Shown here in pieces: positions 54,640-62,790 of a stretch of DNA of 64,000 bases. The stretch spans positions 2,480,001-2,544,000 of the forward strand of contig CAWIKR010000002.1 of assembly GCA_963836775.1 (NCBI GenBank). The letters are read 5' to 3'. The notes under the pieces were generated by a model. It ran no database searches. It had not been told where the DNA came from and saw only the letters and a list, made by a program, of their open reading frames with translations. Each line of letters opens with the position of its first letter. Within the stretch, counting starts at the first letter, position 1. The DNA comes from DASQPR01 sp963836775 (GTDB taxonomy: Bacteria > Actinomycetota > Actinomycetes > Mycobacteriales > Micromonosporaceae). A program made the position numbers and the translations under genes.

Positions 54640-56046
54640 TTATGCCGGACGGAATGAGTCTCGTGCTGCCGGAGCTGCATGCTTGATCATGATGTGCCGC
54701 GTCACCGAGTATTCGGCGACCGACTCCTGGCTCATGTCCTTGCCGAAGCCGGAACCCTTCACGCCGCCATGCGGTGCTTCTGAGGCGATCGGCAAGTGGT
54801 CGTTGATCCAGGTGACGCCGACATCGAGCCGGTGCGAGACCCGCAGCGCCCGGCCGACATCGCGAGTCCAGACCGAGGAGGCCAGACCATACTGCGTGTC
54901 GTTGGCGAGCGCGACGCCGTCGTCCTCGCCGTCGAACGGCAGCACCACGACCACCGGCCCGAATACCTCGCCCTGGACGATCTCGCTGCGCTGGTCGGCA
55001 TCGCCGATGACGGTTGGCCGGTAGTAGAAACCGCCGTCGCCGGCCGGGCCGCCGCCGGTGAGCAGCCGGGCGCCATCAGCGACCGCACGGGTGACGTAGC
55101 CGTGAACGCGCTCGCGGTGCTCCGCCGAGATGAGTGGGCCGATATCGGTGTCGGGCGCCCACGGGTCGCCGGATCGCACCCGGGACACGGCCTCGACGAG
55201 GGCCTCAACCGCTTCGGCGTACGCGGATCGCTGCACGTAGACGCGGGTTGCGGCGGTACAGTCCTGCCCGGTGTTGTAGGTGGCGCCCATTGCGATGCCG
55301 GAAGCCATCTCGTCCAGGTCGGCATCGGCGAACACGATCGCCGGTGCCTTGCCGCCCAGCTCCAGGTGGACCCGCTTGACCCGACCGCCGGCGCCGCGCA
55401 TCACCGACCGGCCGGTACGCGTCGACCCGGTCACGCTGATCATGTCCACGCCCGGATCGTCGACCAGCGCCGAACCGACCTCGGCACCGCCGGTGACCGC
55501 GGTGACCAGGCCGGGCGGGGCGCCCGCCTCGTCGAACAGCCGAGCCAGCGCCAGCGTGGTACGCGGAGTCTGCGGCGCCGGCTTGATCACCACCGCGTTG
55601 CCGGCCGCGACCGCGGGACCGATCTTCCAGATCGCCATCACCAGCGGAAAGTTCCACGGTGCGATCGATCCGACGACACCGACCGGGCGCCGGACCAGCA
55701 ACGAGGTGTATCCGGCGGACAGCGTGCCGGCACCGGTCCCGTCCAGCGAGCGTGCCGCTCCGGCGAAGAATCGCAGGTTGTCCACCCCGAATGGCAGCTC
55801 GCCGTCGCGTACGACCGGGGCCGGCTTGCCGGTCTCCTCGACCTCGAGCGCGGTCAGCACCTCGGCGTTGGCTTCGACCAGGTCGGCGACCCGGAGCAGG
55901 ACCGCGGCCCGCTGTGCCGGGGTGGCCTCGCGCCACTCGTCGAATGCGGCGCGTGCGTGAGTCACCGCGGCCGCGACGTCATCGACAGCCGTGTCCGGCA
56001 CGTCCGTGATGGCGGCCCCGGTGGCCGGGTTGACCAGGGTCGTCAT
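54640..56046 (-). CDS. Aldehyde dehydrogenase (aminobutyraldehyde-type)
   Basis: 468 residues. NAD-binding GSTRTGRSVM, general base Glu229 in HLELGGKAPAIVFADADLDEM, catalytic Cys263 in NTGQDCTAATRVYV. The pattern resembles gamma-aminobutyraldehyde dehydrogenases. ATG 56046 overlaps the glycosyltransferase stop (ATGA), so the two form an operon. The pairing of ALDH with a GT1 suggests modification of an aldehyde-bearing small molecule, which is inference. Confidence 0.9.
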   Translation of the reverse strand: MTTLVNPATGAAITDVPDTAVDDVAAAVTHARAAFDEWREATPAQRAAVLLRVADLVEANAEVLTALEVEETGKPAPVVRDGELPFGVDNLRFFAGAARSLDGTGAGTLSAGYTSLLVRRPVGVVGSIAPWNFPLVMAIWKIGPAVAAGNAVVIKPAPQTPRTTLALARLFDEAGAPPGLVTAVTGGAEVGSALVDDPGVDMISVTGSTRTGRSVMRGAGGRVKRVHLELGGKAPAIVFADADLDEMASGIAMGATYNTGQDCTAATRVYVQRSAYAEAVEALVEAVSRVRSGDPWAPDTDIGPLISAEHRERVHGYVTRAVADGARLLTGGGPAGDGGFYYRPTVIGDADQRSEIVQGEVFGPVVVVLPFDGEDDGVALANDTQYGLASSVWTRDVGRALRVSHRLDVGVTWINDHLPIASEAPHGGVKGSGFGKDMSQESVAEYSVTRHIMIKHAAPAARDSFRPA

Positions 56047-57356
56047 CGGGCGCCGCCGAGCTTTTCGCGGTCCGTGTTTTCGGCGCCCAGCTTCTCGATC
56101 GCGTCGGCGGCCACCCGCAGGCCGTCGGCGGCCCGGATCGCCGCGCCGGCGTCGGTCAGGCGAGCGCGAAGAGCGGTGTCGCCGAGCAACCGGTTGATCG
56201 CGCCGTGCATCTCGTCGTCGGTGAACTGATAGGTGTCCAGCCGCACGCCCAGGCCCAGTTCGTGCATCCGCTGAGCGTTGTCGTACTGGTCCCAGAACAG
56301 TGGCAGCACGATCATCGGCTTCCCGAAGTGCAGAGACTCCGTCGTGGTGTTGTTCCCGCCGTGCGTGATGACCAGGTCGACCATCGGAATGATCGAGGTC
56401 TGCGGCAGGAACTCGGCGCCCCACATGTTTTCCGCGAGTTCGATCTCGGCGTGCAGCGGGCCCTTGGACACGATGTATCGGTGCGGAGTCTTGGCGAGCG
56501 CGTCGATCACCCGCCGCATCAGCTCGACGTCGGCTGATCCGAGCGATCCGAGGGAGAAGTAGATCAGTGCACCATCCCGCCTGGCGAGTTCGGCGGGCAG
56601 ATGGAACGGCTCGTCCGTTTCGCGGACCGACGACTCCAGGCGCTGCCAGGTCGGGCCGAGCGGTCGGGCGTCGGTGTAGTCGGCGATCGACGGGTAGACG
56701 TAGAGGTTGAGGTCGCCGTCGCCGATGAACTCCAGATCCGGCAGGCCCGGCGCACCCTGGGCCCGGACCCACTCGTCGAACTCCTGCCACAGCGGCCGGT
56801 GCGTGCGGTCGTACTCGCGCCGGAACGCATCCCAACCGGAGCGATCATCGGCCGCATAGCCGGAGAACACCGGGGCGACACCGGGTCCCTTGAGTTCCAG
56901 CGGGTTACACGAAACGATCCGCACGAACGGCACTCCGGCGGTGTTCAGCGCCGGGAACGCCACCACGTTGTCCTCGACGATCACGTCCGGACGCACCCGG
57001 TCGATGATGTCCAGCAGTTGCTGCTGGCAGTATTTCGCGCCGTTGATCAGCTCCACCCAGACCGGCTTCACCCAGGTGTCCAGCTGCTCGATCGTGGGCT
57101 TGCGGAACTCCGGCGCAGTCTCGGCGATGAAGTCCTTCCAGAACTGACCGGCATCCTGCGCGACCGGATCATCGGGCGGCGGTGCGAGCGACACCAGGTC
57201 TTCGTCGAAACCGAGCGCGGCGAGCTTGCCGTCCCAGGACGCCTCGGCGGCGAACACGACCCGGTGCCCGCGAGCCCGCAGCACGTTTCCGATGCCGACG
57301 CAGTTGTTGGTCGGCCCGTAGGCGCTCTCCGGCATGAACAACACGGTCAACGACAT
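56043..57356 (-). CDS. GT1 (UGT/macrolide-type) glycosyltransferase
   Basis: 437 residues from ATG 57356 (GGAG upstream; a 12-residue longer frame is unlikely). GT-B fold: LFMPESAYGPTNNCVGIGNVLRARGH in the acceptor half and the sugar-donor signature VITHGGNNTTTESLHFGKPMIVLPLFWDQ in the C-terminal half. Members glucosylate macrolides and other natural products for self-protection. Divergent from a TetR gene across two 16-bp operators. Confidence 0.9.
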   Translation of the reverse strand: MSLTVLFMPESAYGPTNNCVGIGNVLRARGHRVVFAAEASWDGKLAALGFDEDLVSLAPPPDDPVAQDAGQFWKDFIAETAPEFRKPTIEQLDTWVKPVWVELINGAKYCQQQLLDIIDRVRPDVIVEDNVVAFPALNTAGVPFVRIVSCNPLELKGPGVAPVFSGYAADDRSGWDAFRREYDRTHRPLWQEFDEWVRAQGAPGLPDLEFIGDGDLNLYVYPSIADYTDARPLGPTWQRLESSVRETDEPFHLPAELARRDGALIYFSLGSLGSADVELMRRVIDALAKTPHRYIVSKGPLHAEIELAENMWGAEFLPQTSIIPMVDLVITHGGNNTTTESLHFGKPMIVLPLFWDQYDNAQRMHELGLGVRLDTYQFTDDEMHGAINRLLGDTALRARLTDAGAAIRAADGLRVAADAIEKLGAENTDREKLGGAR

Positions 57357-57381
57357 GGCGGCTCCAAGGACGTCCAGCTTG

Positions 57382-57415
57382 TTGAATCGCAATTCACTGT
57401 TGAATCCAAATTCAA
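57382..57415. promoter_or_regulatory. Tandem TTGAAT-n4-ATTCAA operators between GT1 and TetR
   Basis: TTGAATCGCAATTCAC (57382-57397, one mismatch) and TTGAATCCAAATTCAA (57400-57415, perfect) are 18 bp apart. They lie 26 bp upstream of the GT1 start and 78 bp upstream of tetR, a typical place for a TetR operator serving both directions. Confidence 0.65.
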
Positions 57416-57492
57416 TAGGCTTGACTGGATGCCGTCAATACAAGGCAATATGGTGGCCACACATCTTGAGCACCGGCTGAAGAAGGGCGGCG

Positions 57493-58110
57493 ATGGGCAC
57501 CCGGAAGTCGCGGATCGAACGGCGGGCTGACCTGATCGACGCGGCGCGCCGGGCGATGATCGCCTACGGCACCGACACTGTTGGCCTCAACCAGGTCGCC
57601 GAGCAGGCCGGGCTCACCTCCGGAGCCGTGCTCTATCACTATCCGCACTTGCCGGACCTGCTGATCGAGGCTCACCACGCCGGGATGGAGCGGTTCTATG
57701 AGGCCCGGGTGCGAGCTGCCGCCGCCGTCAGCGATCCGGCCGAGAAACTGGTCCGCACGATCCGATCCGGGCTGCCGGCCGATGCTGACGACGCGGACGT
57801 GCGCCTGCTCTGCGAACTCGGCGGCTCGGCCGGCCGCAACCGGGTCTACGCCGCATTGCTGACCACCTTGTACGACCGCCAAGTCTCGATGTACCAGGGG
57901 ATTCTTGAGCACGGTGCGGCTCGGGACACGTTTGTCCTGACCGTCGATTCGCTGACCATCGGCCGGAATCTGGTCGCGCTCGAGGATGCGTACGGCTATC
58001 GGATCGTGGCCCGGCATCCGACGCTGCGCGAACCGGAGGCGCTGGAGCTGATCCTGTCCTATGCCCGCCAGGCGACCGGACATCCGCTGACGGCGGGAAC
58101 CGAAGCGTGA
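57493..58110 (+). CDS. TetR-family regulator
   Basis: 205 residues. N-terminal HTH IDAARRAMIAYGTDTVGLNQVAEQAGLTSGAVLYHYPHLPDL is of the BetI-like kind; the rest is a helical ligand domain. Divergent from GT1/ALDH and coupled (ATGA) to the kinase gene, so it probably controls both units through the TTGAAT palindromes. Confidence 0.92.
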   Translation: MGTRKSRIERRADLIDAARRAMIAYGTDTVGLNQVAEQAGLTSGAVLYHYPHLPDLLIEAHHAGMERFYEARVRAAAAVSDPAEKLVRTIRSGLPADADDADVRLLCELGGSAGRNRVYAALLTTLYDRQVSMYQGILEHGAARDTFVLTVDSLTIGRNLVALEDAYGYRIVARHPTLREPEALELILSYARQATGHPLTAGTEA

Positions 58111-59177
58111 GCGACCACGCCGGGCCCGGAGCGTCGGCGGCTCTCGTCGGTGCGCTCGCTCGCGGCTCCGAAACGGGCTTCGACGTCCGTGCCTATCACC
58201 CGATCCCGGATGACGTGCTGACCGGCGACCTTCATGAGCGACCGATCACCGCCGACCAGACCAACGCGTCCGTGGTCGTCGGCGAGCGCGTCGTGGTCAA
58301 GTGGATGCGGGAGCCGATGGCCGATCCCCGGTCGCCGCTGATCCTCGGTCACCTGGTCGAGGTCGGCTTCACCCGGATGCCGACGCCCTATGCCGCAGTC
58401 TTTCGCGATGACCGCCTGATCGCGCTGGTCACCGAGTTCCTTCCAGCCGCCGTTGACGGCTGGGAGTGGTGCACCAACGATCTGATCGCCGCGATCGGTG
58501 GTGGCGAGCCGGATTTCCCGATGGCCGTCGCCACTCTCGCCGCTGACCTGCACGCCGCCCTGGCCACGCCATCGTCAGTGTTCCCGAAGCCGGTGATCGG
58601 TGGCTCGAATCCCGGCTGGGGCCGGGCTGGGCTGGAGGTTCTGGCATCGGCGATGACGGAGATGGCCGGGACCGATGACGAGGAGTTCCTTCGCACCATC
58701 GAGCCCTATCTGGCCGACCAGATTCGCCGCGCCGACTCGATCGACCTGGCGCGGTTCATGCATATCCATGGAGACCTGCACGTCGGGCAGATCCTGCGAT
58801 GGCGGGGCGGTCTCGCGGTGATCGACTTCGACGGCAATCCGACGGTCGACTCGGCGGCGCTGGAGCCGGCCACCCGGGACGTGGCGCAGCTGCGGACCAG
58901 CGTGCTGCACGTGGGTGAGATCGCCAATCGGCTTACCGAAGGCCGGCACCGCCAGGCGATTCTGGAGTGGGGCCGGCTGGCCATGCCGGACATGCTCGAC
59001 GCCTACCGGAACGCGCTGCGGGTGCATGGCAAGCTCGAGGTCTTCAGCCACGGTCTGCTGCGGCCGTTCGAGGCCGAGCAGGAATGCCGGGAACTGCTTT
59101 ACGCCGCCCGGTTCCTGCCACGATGGCGATATGCGCCGATCGGCGTACTGCGAGACTGGCATCGGGGAGTGGCGTGA
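58107..59177 (+). CDS. Aminoglycoside-phosphotransferase-fold sugar kinase, glucosamine-kinase-like
   Basis: 356 residues. The catalytic loop HIHGDLHVGQILRW and metal loop VIDFDGNP match the maltokinase-related actinobacterial glucosamine kinase group (DLHxGQ signature) rather than typical antibiotic kinases. NASVVVGERVVVKWM carries the ATP-binding Lys. The stop overlaps the SIS gene; GlcN kinases are reported beside a SIS sugar isomerase, as here. Phosphorylation of GlcN or a related aminosugar is the favoured role. Confidence 0.82.
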   Translation: MSDHAGPGASAALVGALARGSETGFDVRAYHPIPDDVLTGDLHERPITADQTNASVVVGERVVVKWMREPMADPRSPLILGHLVEVGFTRMPTPYAAVFRDDRLIALVTEFLPAAVDGWEWCTNDLIAAIGGGEPDFPMAVATLAADLHAALATPSSVFPKPVIGGSNPGWGRAGLEVLASAMTEMAGTDDEEFLRTIEPYLADQIRRADSIDLARFMHIHGDLHVGQILRWRGGLAVIDFDGNPTVDSAALEPATRDVAQLRTSVLHVGEIANRLTEGRHRQAILEWGRLAMPDMLDAYRNALRVHGKLEVFSHGLLRPFEAEQECRELLYAARFLPRWRYAPIGVLRDWHRGVA

Positions 59178-60100
59178 ACGCGGACCTGTTCCGCCGGGAT
59201 CTGGAAGCCAAGCCGGCCGTGCTGCGCGAGCTGGCCGCGGCGCTGGATGAGGCGGACGTCTGGGGGTTCGCCCGGCCGGTGCGGAGGGTGCTGCTGGTCG
59301 GCATGGGCAGTTCCCGGTATGCCGCCGAGGTGGCCGCGCTGGCAATGAGGCGGCGTGGAATCACGGCGATCGCCGACTACGCCTCGGTCGAGGCGACCCT
59401 GCGAGCCGACGTCAGCACCCTGGTCGTCGCGATCTCGGCGAACGGGACCAGCGTCGAAACGGTGGAGGCGATGCGCCACCACTCAAGGTTTGTCGCGCTG
59501 ACCAACGATCCGGGCGCAACGCTGGCTCAATCGGCCACCCAGCTGGTGCCGATGCGGGCGGGCACCGAATCCGGCGGTGTCGCATGCCGCACCTTCCAGC
59601 ACACGTTGATCCTGCTGATGGCGCTCGCCGGCGCGGTCACCGGCGACCAGGTGCGGCGGACCGCCGAGGCCACCGACGACCTGCTTGAGCGCCGCGATCA
59701 GTGGCTGCCCCGCACCCTCGAACTGCTCGACGGGCCGGATGGCGTCTACGCGATGGCTCCGGCCGAACGGCTGTCCTCGGCGTTGCAGTCAGCCCTGATG
59801 ATTCGCGAGGGTCCGCGCCGCGCCGCGGTCGGCTGCGAGACTGGAGACTGGTCCCACGTCGACGTGTATCTCACCAAGACGCTCGACTACCGGGCCCTGA
59901 TGTTTCCGGGTTCACGCTATGACGATCAAGCGCTCGACTGGATCCGCCAGCGCGACGCGACGCTGGTCGCTGTCGGTGCGGACGTGCCGGACGCGGCGCT
60001 GTCGATCCGCTATCGCGGTGATGATGACCCGATGGTGCGGCTCTTCACGGAGACTCTGATCGCCGAACTCGTCGCTGCAGCCTGGTGGGCGGCGACCTGA
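59174..60100 (+). CDS. SIS-domain phosphosugar isomerase/deaminase-like protein
   Basis: 308 residues with two SIS domains. VLLVGMGSSRYAAEVAAL and VVAISANGTSVETVEAM form the first sugar-phosphate site; the second half (MIREGPRRAAVGCETGDWSHVDVYL) resembles GlmS/AgaS isomerase domains. GTG 59174 overlaps the kinase stop (GTGA). It presumably processes the phosphorylated aminosugar made by the kinase. Confidence 0.88.
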   Translation: MNADLFRRDLEAKPAVLRELAAALDEADVWGFARPVRRVLLVGMGSSRYAAEVAALAMRRRGITAIADYASVEATLRADVSTLVVAISANGTSVETVEAMRHHSRFVALTNDPGATLAQSATQLVPMRAGTESGGVACRTFQHTLILLMALAGAVTGDQVRRTAEATDDLLERRDQWLPRTLELLDGPDGVYAMAPAERLSSALQSALMIREGPRRAAVGCETGDWSHVDVYLTKTLDYRALMFPGSRYDDQALDWIRQRDATLVAVGADVPDAALSIRYRGDDDPMVRLFTETLIAELVAAAWWAAT

Positions 60101-60107
60101 CACGACA

Positions 60108-60458
60108 TCAGCCCCAGCCGAGGGCGTGCAGCCGCGCCTCGCTGATCCCGAAGTGGTGGGCGATCTCGTGCACCACGGTGACGCGGACTTCGTGGACGAC
60201 CTCGTCCTCGTTCTGGCACATCCGCAGGATCGGGCGGCGGAAGATGGTGATCCGATCCGGCAGCACGAACGCATAGGCGGAGGTGCGGTCGGTCAGCGCG
60301 TGACCTTCGTAGAGCCCGAGCACGTTCCGCCCCTCCGGCGGGTCGTCCGCTACCAGGATCACCACGTTGTCCAGCAGCCCCATCAACGTCTCCGGGATGC
60401 TGTCCAGCGCATCCGCGACCAGTTCCTCGAACCGGTCGGTGGACATGGCGACGGTCAT
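60108..60458 (-). CDS. Metallopeptidase-family (zincin) small protein
   Basis: 116 residues. Zinc-binding HEIAHHFGI (His97, Glu98, His101) and the preceding FRRPILRMCQNEDEVVHEVRVTV are typical of the DUF1025/MMP-like zincins common in actinobacteria. No signal peptide. ATG 60458 or 60446 are possible starts. Converges with the SIS gene 7 bp away. Substrate unknown. Confidence 0.88.
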   Translation of the reverse strand: MTVAMSTDRFEELVADALDSIPETLMGLLDNVVILVADDPPEGRNVLGLYEGHALTDRTSAYAFVLPDRITIFRRPILRMCQNEDEVVHEVRVTVVHEIAHHFGISEARLHALGWG

Positions 60459-60630
60459 TGTTCGTTTATACGTCGCGGTCGCGACGACTAAGACCGATTC
60501 CCAGGTACGTGTGACCGAATCGCCGCGGCCGCAGGCCCGGTTGTCAATGGTGCCGCGCACCGGGTCGGCCGCTGGCCGCTGTGGGATCCGATGCGTCCCA
60601 GTGCGGCGACGGAATCGGTACGTTGATCCG

Positions 60631-61776
60631 GTGACGTTGCGCGTGATCACGCCCCGTGGCAAGGGCGCCCTGCTTCTTGATGCCCATCCGGTCGGCTGCG
60701 CCCGCGCGGTGGCCGATGCCGCCGGCAGCGTTGCCGACCTGCGGACCGGTGACCGCCCTCCGGTGGCCCTGATCATCGGGTCCAGTGCCGGTTACGGCAA
60801 TGCTTTGGCCGTGGCCGGACTGGCCGGCTGGGGGATCTCCGGCGTCGGGCTGGCGCTGGAGCGTCCGGCCGACGCCCGGCGCACCGCCTCGGCCGGCTGG
60901 TATCGCACCGAAGCGTTGGGCCGCCTCGCTGCCGAACGCGGTTGCGATGTCGAGTTCGTCAACGGCGACTGTTTCGCCGCGGACACCAAGACCGCCGTGC
61001 TGGACCGGTTCGAAAGCCACTACGGCCCGATCGACTACCTGATCTACAGCGTGGCGGCGCCGCGCCGGACGGACGCGTCCGGCGCCACGTATCAGTCGGC
61101 GATCCGCCCTCGCGGTGCCGCCCACACCACCTACGCGATCGACTTCGACGCCGAGCCGCCGGCGCTCAAGCCGGTCTCGATCGAGCCGGCCAGCCCGGAC
61201 GAGGTGGCCGCGACGGTCAAGGTGATGGGTGGTGAGGACTGGGCCGAGTGGGTCACCGCGGCCCAGTCCCGGGGCCTGCTGGCACTCGGGTTCAAGACAG
61301 TCGCGTTGTCCTATGTCGGATCGGCGATGACCGCGCCGATCTATCGGGACGGCACGATCGGCGCCGCCAAAGATCACCTGGAGACCACGGCCCGGTCGCT
61401 GCCCGGCGCGTTCACCTCGGTGAACGGTGCGGTGGTTACCCAGGCGTCGACCGCGATCCCGGGCATCGGGCTCTACGTGTCGCTGCTGCACTCGGTGCTC
61501 GGCGACGGCATGGAGTCACCGGTGACGCAGGGCGTACGCCTCTGGAAGCACCTGACCGGCGTCGAACGGGCCGGGATCGACGACCTCGGTCGCGTACGCC
61601 TCGACGACTGGGAGTTCGCGCCCGGCGTCCAGGACCGGGTGTCCGAGGCGTGGCAGCGCGCGGTCGCCGACCGGCGGCTGCCGGCCGAGGCCGGTGCCTG
61701 GTTCCAGTCGGGAGTGCGCCGACTCTACGGCTTTGACGTCGATGGCGTCGACTACTCGGTCGCGGTGGACGTCTGA
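60631..61776 (+). CDS. fabV: Trans-2-enoyl-CoA/ACP reductase FabV
   Basis: 381 residues. NAD site IIGSSAGYG and the diagnostic Y-x8-K active site PIYRDGTIGAAK (Tyr238, Lys247). C-terminal DVDGVDYSVAVDV. It reduces the enoyl double bond in fatty-acid synthesis and is naturally insensitive to triclosan (family knowledge). GTG 60631 was chosen as the start of the conserved RVITPRGKG motif; upstream frame is a shadow. It stands alone. Confidence 0.92.
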   Translation: MTLRVITPRGKGALLLDAHPVGCARAVADAAGSVADLRTGDRPPVALIIGSSAGYGNALAVAGLAGWGISGVGLALERPADARRTASAGWYRTEALGRLAAERGCDVEFVNGDCFAADTKTAVLDRFESHYGPIDYLIYSVAAPRRTDASGATYQSAIRPRGAAHTTYAIDFDAEPPALKPVSIEPASPDEVAATVKVMGGEDWAEWVTAAQSRGLLALGFKTVALSYVGSAMTAPIYRDGTIGAAKDHLETTARSLPGAFTSVNGAVVTQASTAIPGIGLYVSLLHSVLGDGMESPVTQGVRLWKHLTGVERAGIDDLGRVRLDDWEFAPGVQDRVSEAWQRAVADRRLPAEAGAWFQSGVRRLYGFDVDGVDYSVAVDV

Positions 61777-61794
61777 TCACTGTAAAACCGTGGA

Positions 61795-62568
61795 ATGAGT
61801 GAGCAACGGCTGCCCGGCGGTCGCACCTTCGGAGCGGTACGCATCGGCGACCAGGTCCGCCGGCCGGCCCAGCCGTGGAGTGCCTCGGTGCAGTCCGTGC
61901 TCCGGCACTTGGAGCAGGTCGGCTTCCCGGGCGCGCCGCGGCCACGCGGCTTCGACGCGGACGGTCGCGAAGCGCTGACCTTCCTGCCGGGCACTACTCT
62001 CGCCGAGGCGACGCCGTGGCCGGAGTGGATCCGGTCGGATGACGCGCTGGCGCAAGTCGGTCGGTGGCTGCGTGGCCTGCACGACGCCACCGCCACGTTC
62101 GTTCCGCCGGACGACGCGGTCTGGTTCACCGGCCGGTCGTGGCAACCCGGGCTCGTGATTGCTCACCTGGATGCGGCACCATGGAACGCGGTCTGGGAGT
62201 CCGGAACCCTGCGCGGGTTCGTTGATTGGGACACTGCCGGCCCGTCCCGGCCCGAAGACGATCTGGCCTTCTCAGCACTGACCTGGGTGCCGCTGCTGAC
62301 CCCGGGGGTCGCGGAACCGGTCGGTTTCACCGATGCCGCGGATCGGAGTCGGCGACTGCGGCTGTTCCTCGATGCCTACGGATTCGCCGGCGACCGGATC
62401 GGGCTGCGGGCCGCGTTGACCGGCCGGGTCGACCGCAACGTCGCGGTGATCCGGAGCCTCGCCGACGGCGGCGATCCGACCTTCCAGCGGATGCTGCCGT
62501 GGGCCTCTGATCTGGAGCGGTCCGGGCGCGAGGTGAGCGAACTGGCCGACGAATTTTGGCGCGGGTGA
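61795..62568 (+). CDS. Phosphotransferase (APH-like kinase)
   Basis: 257 residues. The catalytic HxDxxxxN is in VIAHLDAAPWNAVW and the metal site in GFVDWDTAGPSRPEDDLAFSAL. The N-terminal ATP-binding lobe is short (SVQSVLRHLEQVGFPGAPR). ATG 61795 follows fabV by 18 bp. Typical small antibiotic/choline-kinase-like actinobacterial protein; substrate unknown. Confidence 0.85.
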   Translation: MSEQRLPGGRTFGAVRIGDQVRRPAQPWSASVQSVLRHLEQVGFPGAPRPRGFDADGREALTFLPGTTLAEATPWPEWIRSDDALAQVGRWLRGLHDATATFVPPDDAVWFTGRSWQPGLVIAHLDAAPWNAVWESGTLRGFVDWDTAGPSRPEDDLAFSALTWVPLLTPGVAEPVGFTDAADRSRRLRLFLDAYGFAGDRIGLRAALTGRVDRNVAVIRSLADGGDPTFQRMLPWASDLERSGREVSELADEFWRG

Positions 62569-62571
62569 TCC

Positions 62572-62734
62572 AGGGCGTGTTTCAAAGCTGCCGGTCGGCT
62601 GCGCCGGGCCCAGGCCACGATCGGCCGCGTTTGATCTCTTCCTGGTTACAACGGCGGTAGCCAGGAAGAGATCCAGCCGAGGCCGGTTCGCACCCTGGGC
62701 CGCGGCTCGCGCGACCGGACTTTGAACCCGCCCT
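62572..62734. repeat. 163-bp imperfect inverted repeat (MITE-like)
   Basis: The two 75-bp arms (62572-62645 and 62660-62734) align almost base for base when one is inverted: AGGGCG, GTTTCAAAG/GTTCAAAG, CCGGTCG, GCCCAGG and GATCTCTTCCTGG are shared. The loop is about 14 nt. No ORF inside and no clear target duplication. It could be a MITE, a relic insertion sequence end pair, or a long RNA hairpin. Confidence 0.75.
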
Positions 62735-62790
62735 AGGAGCGCCGAACAGCTACCCGGTGGCCAGCGACTTTTCGTGGTCGCGCCCCTAGG

